A DNA stretch of 64,000 bases, from positions 8,386,411-8,450,410 of the forward strand of contig CM039464.1 in assembly GCA_022414725.1 (NCBI GenBank), given 5' to 3'. The DNA is from Microglena sp. YARC (taxonomy: Eukaryota > Chlorophyta > Chlorophyceae > Chlamydomonadales > Chlamydomonadaceae). Both the position numbers and the translations under genes were made by a program. Numbering within the stretch: position 1 is the first letter of the stretch; each line of letters starts with the position of its first letter. Positions 44,446 through 57,900 of this stretch are shown here, one piece after another. Below the pieces are notes generated by a model. That model worked only from the letters and a program-made list of their open reading frames with translations. It ran no database searches and was not told where the DNA came from.

Positions 44446-45958
44446 TTGCTTGACGCAGTCCTAGCTCCAACATTTATTGTGGGCCCCATGGTGGGCGCTT
44501 CAGCTGTGTATGCATGTGAGATGGATGACCCTCTGGCCGTCTGTCACAAAGCCAGCGAGGTATGGGATGATGTGAAATCTCGAAAAAGTTAATGCATCAG
44601 GCTTGGCAACCAGATGATGGACTTGGGTGGATCTTGCTGACTTGCTGCTATCAAGGGGGTGGAGCCTAAGCGTTTAGGGATTGTAGCAGATACTCACAGT
44701 TGCCTCAGTGAGCTGCACCTACCAAAAATTTGTTTGTATGTATGCATGTTGATGACAGTCCAATTAAGCTGAAGGGGCTTGCCCAACCTTGTAAAACAAA
44801 GTATTTCTAGACTACCGGGAAGGGCTTGAAAATATAGCAAGCACTTCATGACATCATACCAAACAGATTGCAAGTTTACAACGGCGGTCGTGAGATCATT
44901 GAGATCAACTTTGTCAACCTTGATATAGCCTCATTTTTATTGTAGAATTAAATTATCACTGTAGCACGAACTCACGGCCCCCGTCGGTTAAACGATTGTT
45001 TGGGGTCTAGTTCATTAGTGCCTCTTCTTTTTTAGCCCTTCCTATACGGTTGGGCAAGTCCCTTTAGCCTATTTGGCCTACTCCTGAACTGTAACATACA
45101 TTCATATATGCATTTGTCCTCCCCATGTCAATCATGTTTAGTGTTGAGCGGTTATCATTCTTATTACGTGTATTTATCTTAGGCTCCTAGCTGCTCGGCC
45201 GCAACAATAAAGTTTCATGCCTGTCTAATTCGCTTAGCATGCTCCCTGGTTACGTGGTTGTGGCACGGGTGGGTCTTGGAATTAGAAGACGGTGAGCAAC
45301 CCAGAGTTGGCTGGAAAACCATGTAACAATTTAAATTTGAAATACAGTTTCGAGGCATCAATGTTCTGATCATAAAAAATGTCCACGAAGTCACGAACAT
45401 AAGCAACTATGATATAGCTAGATGAATAACCTAGAGTGTGCAAGGTTGTAGCATTGAGCCCTTATGACTGCCTATTTATGGTCATATTTGAATCTGAAAT
45501 CGTATTGGCAGTAAATAGATGATTTATTTTGTAGTACATGTGAAGAGGAGGGGAGGGAGAGAGAGGGAGATTTGATCTTTATCTTCCCAGTTTATCTCTA
45601 TCAGTTTATCCTCTTCGTGAGTTGCTGGTGTTGTAAATGATGACTGTTCACTTCACATGACGAGCGACACCAGTATGCTGAAATTTGATTGAGATTCGCA
45701 CTTTTATAGTGCCAGTAAAATCCCCCCCCCCCCCCCCCCCCCCCCCAGTGTCATTCGCCATTGACCAGCATGGCACCGACGAGTTGCCTACCAGTTTAAC
45801 CTGCACCCAGGCTTTCTTGACGCAGCTCGCAGCGGTTAAAGAAATTGAGCTAGACCCGTTAGACTTTAGCCGCGCCATATTTATTCACGTTATAAGTTCA
45901 GTCCACGTCGACAATACGGTTACCTCCAGAAAATCCTCCCTGATAAAATCAGTACGCC
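44446..45958 (+). CDS. Exon-like stretches of an unidentified gene (partial)
   Basis: Two stretches look like exons. The first, about 44461-44559, follows GACGCAG and reads APTFIVGPMVGASAVYACEM to a GAG|GTATGG donor. The second, about 45749-45950, follows a poly-C tract and reads SFAIDQHGTDELPTSLTCTQ, then AFLTQLAAVKEIELDPLDFS and HVISSVHVDN to TCA|GTACGC. Their phases do not join directly, so an exon is missing or the gene is broken. The style recalls extracellular modules of the large surface gene downstream, but no family is recognised. Confidence 0.3.
44753..44905 (+). repeat. GTCCAGGGGTAG dispersed repeat, diverged + copy
   Basis: It reads GACAGTCCAATTAAGCTGAA, GGGGCTTGCCCAACCTTG, CGGGAAGGGCTTGAAAATAT and ACGGCGGTCGTGAG. 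It is preceded by a TATGTATGCATG run, like other copies. Confidence 0.6.
44944..45095 (-). repeat. GTCCAGGGGTAG dispersed repeat, near full-length reverse copy
   Basis: Reverse order: TTAAATTATCACTGTAGCAC, GAACTCACGGCCCCCGTCGG, AAACGATTGTTTGGGG, TTTTTTAGCCCTTCC, GGTTGGGCAAGTCCCTTTAG, CCTATTTGGCCTACTC, CTGAACTGTAAC and then CATACATTCATA. It forms a large inverted pair with the + copy at 44753, only 40 bp apart. Confidence 0.72.
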
Positions 45959-47494
45959 TGCAAGGGCAGGGCAAAGGGGGGCGGGCCCCAGGGCGGGGGA
46001 TGGAAGGTAGCGACACAAGCCGCGACAAGCCGACACAAGCGGCCTTGAAGCCTGCCTTGAAGGCTCGCGCGCGTCAGTACGACCGTTGGTGACAGAGGGT
46101 TGGTGATACGCAGAGGGGTGATACGTTACGCGTTACGTCTTGGATAGCACTCAATGCAGCCGCGTGCAGCCGTAAGTCTGACGCGTACATCAGTACGTCG
46201 GCGTGGCGTACCACGTGGAACTGCCAGCTCGACGGAGCAAAGGCGCCAGCCTGTCGAAGGGCCAGGCGGGGAGATTCAAGGACTTTCTTGGGAAACGGCT
46301 TGGATCGGCTTGGATACTCAAGCTCGTCTCGCCAAATTTCCGAATGCGCCTTAGAAAATCCACTGGATTCAGAATCTTTAGAAACGTGTGCGCTAAATGA
46401 CAGAACATGTCTTGTAGATCCTAGTAGATGCAGAACGTAGATCGGACAGGCATGGAGATGAGCACTGAACTCCTTGCCTTGATTGCCTTCCATATCGCTC
46501 GCAGAAGGAAGCCATGCATTCATCTTCTGAATTTTCTGAATTCTACTGCTACTAGCGTTATCTCGTCTTACCGGGCGAGTCTCTGGGCCCACACCCCACG
46601 GTCGGTTAACTGGGGTCAGACAGTCGGAGGAAAGATTGGACGCTTGGACGCTAGGACGCTTTGACGCTCGCTTCATTCAGTCATCATCATCCATCCATCC
46701 CATCCATCCATCATCCATCCACCACCAATTCATTCGCGTCACGTCGATTAATTCGTGCCGTTGCTTGGTTGAGGCCCTTCATTCAACCATTCGTGCTCTC
46801 TTCTTTCGCCCCTTCCCGTTGCCTTTCCCGTCGCAGGTTTGACCCCTCCCCAGCCAGCCCCAGCACCTGGGCATCCTTCCAGCCATTCAAGGATCAGATA
46901 CAAATCCAAACGGTTGCTAGGTGGGTGCTGTGTGGTTGCCCATAGAAGAAAATCATGAGTAGACAGCTGCTGATTGGTTGCTGTGCATTTTCTGTAGCCT
47001 TAGTGCTCTAACTTACTGAATGATGTGTGGAAAATATAGAAGTTGTATTCAGAAACTGGAACTATATTTGCATACTATAATATTTTGCATATGTATATAT
47101 CTGAGCGTGCGCCAGAGTAAATGTAATGTCTACGTCATGTATGTCGTGTTTCAAGAAACGATTTTGTGTGTCCTGCTCATTGGATTTCATGCTAGCATTA
47201 ACGTTCAAGTGAGCAGACCGTATGTGCGTTTTCATTATCAGACAATAAATAACAGGAAAAACTATCACAGCCTTATCCTTCCACTAACATGGCCTATGAA
47301 ATGCATTTGGTGTCAATCTAAAACTCTTGGTTGTATCACTTGGTCCTTAGGTGTTTCAGAGGAGCCCAAGAGGTGTTGCATAGCACAGCCTTGCTGACTG
47401 GCCCGTATGTCTCTACGTCCCTTCCTCAAATCCCGCGCCCCCCCCCCCCCTCTACCTCCTGCACAGCTGTCTCAACAGGGAGTTTGTCCCAAAG

Positions 47495-50400
47495 ATGGTT
47501 GGTCAGTGCACCAAGCATGCTCACTTGTATGTGTGGCCTCTGCTGCTGCTCCTCCCCCACCTCTGCATGGCTGGTACCCCAGCTCTTGACAAACAGGCTC
47601 TTGTGGACTGGGCTGGGCAGTGGCCAGGAGCTGGCCATCCTGATTTGGCCAGCTGGACGCTCCATTGAATGATCATGCACTTAGTAGTCTCAAATATTTG
47701 CAGCCAATGATTGATTACAAGCCTTAAAACATTACAGAGTCATAACATGAAGTAACTGAGTAAAAGAAAAAAAAAGTGTGAAGAGGGCGTACGTATCACT
47801 GCTAACTTTGGGGGTCTACATCACCCCTTTATTTGGCTTAAAATGGTGCAGTCTGGGTGGAAAGGGTGACGTAGGGGTGCAGAAAAGGTTGGCAAAGACC
47901 TCCCAAATTTGCAGTGTACGTAATGCAGCTCCACATATGTACAATGTGCGTGCACCCACTTCATACACTGCGTACTTCATTGCCTGCACACTCTAACGCC
48001 TGTGCCATTTAGTGTAATTTACACCCAATTCATTCCAGAGCATTGATAAGTTGTGCTCTCTGCTTGGCCTCACCATTGCAGGCTTTATCAACGTCACTTG
48101 CGATGTCAACTTAGTCGCTCCAGCTGCCCCCTGCGTATGGTTACAGTCCCAGCATCCCAACTAGCTTCAGTGAGTACCATAATATAATATTATGTTAGTA
48201 TGGTGTTGCAATTGAGCTGCTAGCCAAAACAGGCCCCAGGCCAAGGATTTCAGTTGCTGACCTTCAGTGTGAAACGCACAACACGGCTGTTGCACCTTGC
48301 TGCTATTCAATTTGTTTTGTGTGTTTTCCTTGATGTCCTTGCACATGCCTCTAACTCACTCGTGGCTATTTCAGTTCCTTGCATTTTCAAGAACACTTCA
48401 TCCTTTCGCCTCTGGCTTCTCTCTAACCTGGGTGCTGTGTTTGTGTTAAAGCGTGTGACTGTGAGTCACCCCTTACCCACAATCTATTATACATTTAGAT
48501 CCAACTCTTTCATTCTGATTTGTTTAGGTAACTTGGATGTGCTGACGAGCTTGGAGATAATCAGAGTGATGTTGTTGAGGATTTGTCTGACCTCTCTCGA
48601 CTTTCAGCCCTGATTCCAGCTCACTTGCAAGGGAATTCTTTCGCCCCACAACTTCCCCGATAGGCTTCTGCTAAGTGATTTTGCATTCCTTTTTCACAGC
48701 AAATCCTAGCTGCCTTCCATAGCGTGCAGTTTCCCCGTGTTTCAACCAAGCAAGCTGTAGGATTGTATTGCCACTGTTGCTGTGGTGTAAATCTGCACAC
48801 ATCTGCGTATATTTATTATTTCCAGAATAGTCTCCTGTCAAGTCAGGTCTGAGGTCGAACTTGTTTGTTCCCCCCTCCCCTCCCCCCCCCCCCCCCCCCC
48901 CCACACACCACACCCACACGCCACACCACACCACACCGACACACACCCACCCACACACCCACACACAAACACACACGCATGCACATTCACACACAATAAT
49001 TAAGATAGAGGCTCATAGTCGTGGCTTCTCTGAAGTTTATGATATTCTAACTCTGGATTTACTTTGCCAGTCCTACATTCTATATCAAGCAGCCTGTCTC
49101 ATTTATCAGTAAATTTGTATAACAAAAACTACTATTGCATCATCCGTCACTGTGAAGCATCTACATCTTCCTGACATAAATGTACCCCATTTTTGGGGGC
49201 GTCCCTGTACACATTATGAGTCTACATGAAAACAACACCTGTTTCACTAAATAATGTCAGTTTTGACAGAGGGTCTGACTGACGGAGGATGCAATTATTA
49301 TCCAACGATGCGAGTATTCACACGAATACTCACAAACCGGCCAACTCTTTTTGTATCAAGCCTTTATGCAATAAAAAACATGTGATGCATAAAGTATTAA
49401 CATCCAGTGTTCTTTGCATTCTATCCACGCGGTCATTATTGTATATTAAAAACCCAATTTATTTATCTGGACTGGCATGGTTTGGGACAATACAATCAGT
49501 ACTCTTTGTAGCTTTGATACAAAAGTAAAACCGATTTCACTTCAATGATCGAGTTATATGAAACAATTGCAGAGCAAGTTTGGTGACAAGACATGAAAAA
49601 ATATATAAACTGGCATTTTCATTTTGTTTGTTTTGTTTTATTGAAGATGTATCCACATCCATCATGTCTATTAAATATTTAATTGGGTATGAGTTGTTAT
49701 GTCTTGCCAACTCAGTAGTGCCCGACCCGGCAACGGCGTAGGTATCGTAACTGCCCAAGCGAACGTTTGTACCTTCATAGTTTGCAACACGAAGATCGGC
49801 AGGGCTTAATTCTTAAGTCCGCAAGTGCGTGTGATGGATATGTATTCGTTTCCTATAGAATTGATCATTGGGCAAGTTCGCAAGGCTGTAAGCAATGCAA
49901 ACAAATTACGTGAATGACCACTGAGAATACCATAGTTGGCGTGGCTAGTTTTTCCGTGGGCCCACCACGCCACAGCCCTGCGGCTGAGTTTGTGGGTGAA
50001 GTCCGCCTTGCTAATAATAGCTCAAGTGCCCTAGGGAAATGTTTTCGCTAATCCATTGTGATGCCTACATGATTTTTTGACGACAATTCTGTTCCCAAAC
50101 CTATGTATGCGCACATGATTGGATGGTACGAATTTCGGAATTTGAAATGATGACAATGTTACCTAATAATTGTAGCTTTTGGCCCCAAAAGAAAGATAAA
50201 CATATCCGTATTATAAACTGCATAATATTTATTGTAATAACTCTTTGACATTGGAATTAATAGTTGGGATATTAACATACCTGATATGAAATTCCCACCA
50301 TCGTCTTGGCATTGTTAGAATTGTTGGAATTGTTAGTAATAATGGTAGCGACTAAAAGAAAGTAGAAACAGCCATTGCTTTTTTTTTGATTGTTTTTCAA

Positions 50401-52984
50401 TTTTTATATTCGTTTTGATTCTTTCAAGAAGGATATTCTATGATTTCATCAGTTAATTCAATATCATGTTTTTATTGGGGGCGTTGGTGCTGAGCAAGAT
50501 TTTTGCTACCTGAATTACGGGTACTCTGTACATATTGAAGAATGTTAGCGAATTTGGGTTGTAATTTGAAATGCGGGCGAACATTTATTATGTCTTTAAT
50601 TAATGTTTTTTTCTAGCCATACTCAACCAATTTTTTTTTTCTCTTGTTAAATTTAATTGATGACACAATCTATGAAGTAAGCGTTCAAGGGAACCATGAA
50701 AAACAATACAAAGAGTAATATTGACGGAACACTTCCATTTCACTCTTCTGTCATCCGTTGCAGTCAATCTTCCAGCCAGCATCTACATCATACTGATATC
50801 TGTTTACCCCCCCCCCCCCCCCCCCCTGTAGCTGCCCTTACAAGCCTTCACCACCTCCAATTGAATAAGTGTAGCTTGCGTGGCCTCATCCCTGCTGCAT
50901 ACAGTAATCTGGCAGCACTCACTTTCATAGATATGAGCTACAACAGTCTCAATGGTGAGACTCCAAACTGATGAAAACACTGGAATGATGAGTATTTCAG
51001 ACTATTGAGGGTTTTCATTCTGACATGGTTAGATGTTCACCCACAAATGTGTTGTGCACGCATTCATAGCAGGTGTTGAAGGTGGTCTTGGTTGACAAGG
51101 TGAGGTACGCGTTATGGGCAGTAGATAGGCTAGGAGAGAACCTGAGCTAGTCTTGTGGACCAAAGGGAGTGGGCAGTCTGACCTTCATCCAACTTCCATA
51201 CCTTCTAAGACTTGCCCCTTGAGCCTGCCTCTCCCCAACCCCCCAACCCCATCCCAGACCCCACACCTCCACCCCCTACCCTTCCCTATCTTTGGCTTGA
51301 CCTGAACTTGAATGTACAGGCATCATTTGCTCTTTAATATCTCAGGCCACCTTTGCTCTAAACTGTGCTTGTGCTCAAAACTCTGCGCCAGGATCTCTCC
51401 CTAAGGAAACGGTCTTTCTCTGAGTAATCTTGAAGAGCTCCATCTTAAAATCAATGCTATCATGGTGGGTGCCACAGTAGTAGACCTCCTTCATGGACAT
51501 GGAAACCATGACAGTGAATGTGCCATGCTCTACATTCATGTGTGTGTCACTGTCCATCTTTCTGTCGTATATATCATGTGATTCCTCAATGTTTTTTCTT
51601 TGAAGTCTATACATGTTCAAGAACTGCGAGAGCAATTTGCATCATGCGTTGTGTAACTGAAGGACTTACCTGCGCTCCTTCACCCCTCCTCCAGGGTACC
51701 CTTCCTGCAACGTACAGTGCGCTGGCAGCACTCACATTCCTGGATATGAGACAAAATTCTCTTAATGGTGAGATTCCAAACCATCTAAGTCGCCCGATAA
51801 GACATCATACCCATAGAGGGGGGCTACCCCCTACTCTACCCCCTACCCTACCTCCTACCCTACCCTCACCCTACCCGCCCGCCCATCCCCCTGCCTTCCC
51901 TACTCCTACCCTACCCCCTACCCTACCTCCTACCCTGACCTCTACCCTACCCATACCCTCCTCCTACCATACCCCCTACCCACCCACCCCTACCATATAC
52001 CCCTTACCATATGCCCCCTCGTACCCCTCCCCCCCCCCCCCCCCCTACCCTACCCCTAATCTACCCATAGCCCCCTTTACCCTACTCCAATGTTCAGTAA
52101 GTAGGTTCCTACTAGGGTTTCATCATACCCTCCATGGGTGTGGTCATCGCGACGTGAGATATTTACCAACAAATGTATCGCGTACGATTTCATAACAGGT
52201 GTTGAACGTACACCCACCCACCCACCCACACCACCCTTGTACCCACACCTTGTTTGGCCAGCCCTTAACATGCATTGTCAGGCATCCTGTGCTCTTTAAT
52301 TTGTTAGGCCACGTAGCCCTTTCCTAACTCAGCTTGTTTCCAACCTGTCTGCAGGAATTCTCCCTGGTGACTGGGCTTGTCTCAGTAATCTTGAAGAGCT
52401 CCATCTTGCAAATAATAAGTTTACGGTGGGTGCCATGGTCTTCCTGCTTCATCATGGAGACGGCAACCACGATAGTGGATGTGTTATTTTCTACATTCAT
52501 GCGTGCGTCACTGTACTTCTGACTCTGATTTTCATTGTCTGACATTCATTTCGTTCCTGGTGTGATTCCTCAGCTGTGCTTCTTTGAAGTCAATATATGT
52601 TCAAGAGCTTCCAGTGTGTGATGCTTCATGTGGTGTGTTGCTGTAAAACTGACCTGTTCTCCCTTGCCCCTCTTCTGTCCAGGGGACCCTTCCACTGGCG
52701 TGGTTTGATCAATCGGCACATAGCAGCTTGGCCTGCAGCATGGAAGCTCTCAAACACCTAAACCTGAATTCTAACAATCTCGGCGGCCGAATACCGGAGA
52801 ATAGGCTAACCCAGCTAGAAACCCTACACCTTTCACGCAACAGTCTATCTGGTCCATTTCCAGGTGAGCTTCCTTGTTTGTTGGCCATTTGTGAAATAAT
52901 GGTCGCCTTCTTGTTCACCTCTCAGTCAGACGATGTGTGTCCGATATGGCGATACCTCTATTTTGAGAGAGTGAGAGAAAACGA

Positions 52985-53078
<94 letters not shown>

Positions 53079-54891
53079 ACACGCAGGCACATGCATGCTT
53101 GCACCCACACACACGCTAAAATTGCAACACACACACACGCACACACTGCAACCACCTCGTATGCCAGCTTAGTCACCGTTTACCCACCCAACTACCAAAA
53201 CCAAGCGACCATGCCAACATCCAACCATCCAACCATCCAACCATCCAACCATCCAACCAACTAATAATTTCCATTTTCGCTTCTCTTTCCTTCAGACATG
53301 AGTGGCTACTCAGATCTGAAGAGCCTGTATCTGAGTAATAGCTCATTTTCGGACACCTTGATGGCTTCTTGGATTGTCGACATGTTCCAATTAACAGAAT
53401 TACATTTAAACGGCAGCAGTATCATGGGATCACTGCCCGCAGGTGCGCTGTATTTTACATGTATTCATTTGGTGCACTCTCATAGTGCAGGATTGGAATA
53501 TAAATGGCTGGTGCATTCCAGTCTATGGGGACTGTTTTCTTTGCAGTTCCTGGGCATAGTATTATGAATGAACGATTAGCGCATGACGGTGTCCATGAGA
53601 GCGTCATGTATGTGTGTTACAGTCCAGGGGGTAGCCAATTAGGCTAAAGGGACTTGCCCAAATAGTAAATATATCACGGTGAAACTATTCTGACCTACTT
53701 CCACTTTCAGCTGCTGGGTTAGTGTTTTTCCTTCATACCCCTCTGCCCTGCAAATGCCCTCCCCCCCCCTCCCCTTTTCCCCCCCCCTCCCCCCCCCTTC
53801 CGCCCCCCTCTTCTCCTACCAAATCCTCAATCCCAAGCCAATCTTTGTGATGTCCTGCAGAGTGGAGCGAATGGACCACCATGGAAGTGCTATACCTGAA
53901 TGACAACTTGATCACTGGCAGCATTCCGTGGAATGAGCAAGGCGCCAGCCTCTCCTTGCGCACCTTTCAACTTGGGAATAATTCTCTGACAGGGACTATC
54001 CCGGGAATATTTGCTGAGTCCTCCGGACAACTGACCTGCATTGGCTTGTACCAAAATGCCGGCTTATGTGGGAGAATGCCATATAGCATGGCCTGTTTCA
54101 AGGGGACAGGAACATCAATAGGTAAGCATTCAAATGATCCAACCAGCCCATCCCCAGTACCACTCCCTTTCCCATCCCCAGCCCCATTCCACACACACAC
54201 CACACCACCCCATTGCACCGCACCACATCACACCCTACCACAACACACCACGACACAACGCATGTACCACACTACAACACACATCACCGCACCGCACCGC
54301 ACCACCACAGCACAACACAACACCACACAACACACACCACACAACACACACAACACGAACCGAACACAACACAAAATAAGACAACACAACACAACACAAC
54401 ACAACACAACACAACACAACACAACACAACACAACCTACTTCACTGAACATCAGTAATAAGCTGAAGGAGCATAAGTGCAGGATGTGCAACACACATACA
54501 GATATGCGGATGTACAGCTGCCATTCACCTCCATCGCATACTTGTCTGTATCAGGGAATGATTGCATATTCCCAGGCAAGAGCATGGACACACCATGTGA
54601 CATTGTGAGCGTCCCAGACGACTGCGATACCACCAATATAGGCTCTGACCTTTCTCAAGTGCTTGGATCCTCCTTGGTAGGTGCCCATACATGAAACATG
54701 CGCTAGCCATATTTGATCTCTGTTATCTTATGCTTGGATCAAGAATCTATCTAGATTTATGTACTCGGAAAACCGAGGAAATATTTCACTAGACAGATCA
54801 GCACATAAATGCTTTGTAATCTTCATACGTCTCCCAGTACTCTGTCAAGCCATGGGCACATTTGGAGTCCAGTATTGCACCAGGAACAATG

Positions 54892-54949
<58 letters not shown>

Positions 54950-57900
54950 ACATATGCCAGCATTGTTTTGTTTTGTTGTGAGCATGCAAGTGTAATAGTT
55001 TCTTTGTCATGTAAGGTATCACTGCCTACTGACTGTTATATTGGACGCTTTATTGTTTCCTACTAATACTTCCATCCACCCTAGTTTACAGCAAGCAAAT
55101 GCACACAGTGACATGGGTCATTAACTCATTTAAATGATTACCTCTGATAAGGTCCACCATATGATTATAGTTGAATATATATGTAGGTAGTAAAAACACC
55201 GTCGCCCAGGTTGTGCTGTCATCCACTGACCTATTGAAAACAATGAAGGTTCCAGCTATTCCAGCTATTCTCCGCCTACAAGTGCAGCCTTCGTTCAGCT
55301 CAAACTCGTGCACCTTGCTCGCATATCGCCCTGCCATCAAATGACCTTTGTCATGATTTGGTGGCAGTGATTGGTTGCTGCAAATAATTTGACTTCCTCC
55401 TCCCTCCCCTCACACCCTCGCACACAGCCCCCCCCCCCCACCCACCCCACCACCCACCCCACCACACCACAAATGCACACCTATTGTTCTCTCACTTTGG
55501 CTGTATCTCTGTTTTGTTGCCCACAGGATTACAGCGGCTTATGGGAACTGAAGACTAATATTGCGGCTCAAACCAACATGGCAGATCCTGGTGTTGCGAC
55601 AATCTTTGACACTTGGGTATCAAACTCTGATCCCTGTGGCTTTAGGGTAAGTGCGCTCATGCCATAGTGAAGGTCCTTGCCATCATACAATTAAATGTAG
55701 CTCATAAAGGTAACTGTTACTCATAAAATGATTGTAACTCATCAAAGTAACTGTAACTCGTGGACTATTGTTTTCATTCCCAGAAGGACCTCCATAGTGT
55801 GTGCTGTTACACATCACAGGTCCAGGCAGCCTAACATCTAGCAATGCAATGCAAATCAAATCAAGTCCATGCACTGTCTTACAACTCGAGGCATGTCAAA
55901 GCATATGCACTCAGCAACCCATGTTTTTATTTTTCAGGAATGTTTTCCATGTAACGGTGGAGATGGCTGCGGTACCTTTGATGGCAGCCAGAATCTGTGC
56001 GCCTGGGCACGCATCAGTTGTCAAGATTGGACAGTAACTCAAATATTGTTAGGTACGTTTCCCTGGTGTCTGAACCGTTGATCTGCCGTGTCAATGCGAG
56101 TGCTACTAGGTCTGGAGCACGCACCCCGCTACCTATTGATCACCTGTCTACATCCAATTTCTCCTAACTCCTAACTCCTAAGCAAATACCAAATATTACT
56201 GACCTTGGCCTTCGCATGCTGTCAGGCTCTGATGTGAATGAATACCTGTATGGGAATCATGCTTCTGATTCCCTGGCTAGTCATCGGGCGGCACTCAAAT
56301 TGTGTAGCCGAGTTAGGCAGCTGGTCGTGCACACCAGGGGTTGCAGATAGCTTATAATTTCGCTGTGCAACCTATGGCGGGGGCTGCCTAGAAACTCCTA
56401 CAGACAGCCAAAAGTAAGAATCATGCTACCCTCCCCTTGCTATTTATGAGTCATGTAATGGGTCACTACCAGGTTCTCTCCATTCTTCTGATCTTGTTTT
56501 GTGTATTTACACAGGTAATGAAGAAGTCCCTCAGCTGAGTTACATATTTGCTGACCAGATGAGCACCATGGTCAACCTTCAAGAGTTGGATCTCAGCGGC
56601 CAACCAGTGAGTTCATTGGATACCTCCTTATGTCTTGGCTGCTTCATGAAATTTTGTGTGGCCAAACAATGATTTGAGTAGCTGTTTTTGATTTGCATGT
56701 GTGCTTGTTTATTTCCTCATATTTGTGATGTTTGGTTAATGTGCTGGGGTGATGGCAGCAGCAGCTGTCCTGTTTCCTTTTTTACAGGGTAAGCCATATA
56801 TTTGTGGTGTATCATTAGTCACAGGCTCATCTTAACTCTCATTATTCCACTTTTGTTTAAGAGATGAAATTCAAGCATCTTTCAAACTGGCTCCCCCCTA
56901 GATGACATAGGACTCTTCACAATGAGTGCAGGTCACAGGTGGTGCCATCCAAACCAGCCTCTCGCAACTCACATCCCTGACGCTCATGCTACTTGGAGCC
57001 GAAGATCTCGGCATGCTGGTAAATGGAGTGCTTCCCCCTCAGTGGTCAACTTTGATAAATCTGCGTGAGCTTTTCTTGAAAGGCTTCCCCTCAATTTCTG
57101 GTGCGTCCTGCTTGTATTGCTTGAGTGCCCACATCATGGGCGGTAGGAGGGGCTTTTGAACATTCCTGGACATGTGCACCTGGCATGTGCAGTGCCAAAA
57201 GGCACATACCCTGTGACTTTTGTAACATAGCCCTGCACGCTTACCTTGCCAGTATTCCATCCTCATACTTTTTTTTGTTTTTCTTTGTCTGATTGTTTTG
57301 AAGAGTGCAAATATGCAGCAGACAAGCCTACCTCTCTGGCTACCTCCAGACTGCGATGTGTTCTGACGTTATCAATCATCACTATTGCCCAACCTGCGAT
57401 TCAGGGACCTTGCCACCCCAGTGGAGTACGATGGGGGCTCTGGAAAATTTTGGCCTCCTGGAAATTCCTGGCATTTCAGGATGCATCCCTGAAGCGTCGG
57501 CTGGGATTTCTCTGGACTTGAGAGAAGTTTTCATAGGTCCGAATGCATGATCTGCCAATTGTATCAGGGTATTAGGCTCCTGCATTGTCTTGTGCATCTT
57601 TTCCTCGGCCTAATTGAGAAAATGTAATATATGGATAAAAGGGGATCCACCAGGGTTGGGGTTTCAGGTTTTGGGGTTGTGTCCATCCAGTTGGTTGATC
57701 TATCTGATCTGTGTCAGGGATGTGGATAGGTGCGATAGCACTCATCCAGTGTTCCAAAGCAAGCCTCTCTGTGAATACGCTCGCTGATGTTGCAGTGCAC
57801 TAGCAGTATGTAGCTGTATCATGCTGAAACACATGCTTCAGGTCAGCAAACTCAAATTTGCGAGCATATACATAGAATGTCATTTGAAGGAATCCCTTTC

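Noticed and set aside
43343..44473. Long Thr/Asn-rich and Leu/Val/Cys-rich open frames on both strands
   Set aside because: Artefacts of the CACAAG satellite, which lacks stops in several frames.
54213..54608. Thr/His/Gln-rich open frames
   Set aside because: Translations of CACCA/ACAAC repeats in an intron.
57294..57360. Extra LRR exon between 57100 and 57405
   Set aside because: Direct joining of 57100 to 57405 gives SISGTLPPQWS in frame; the stretch lacks a consistent donor.
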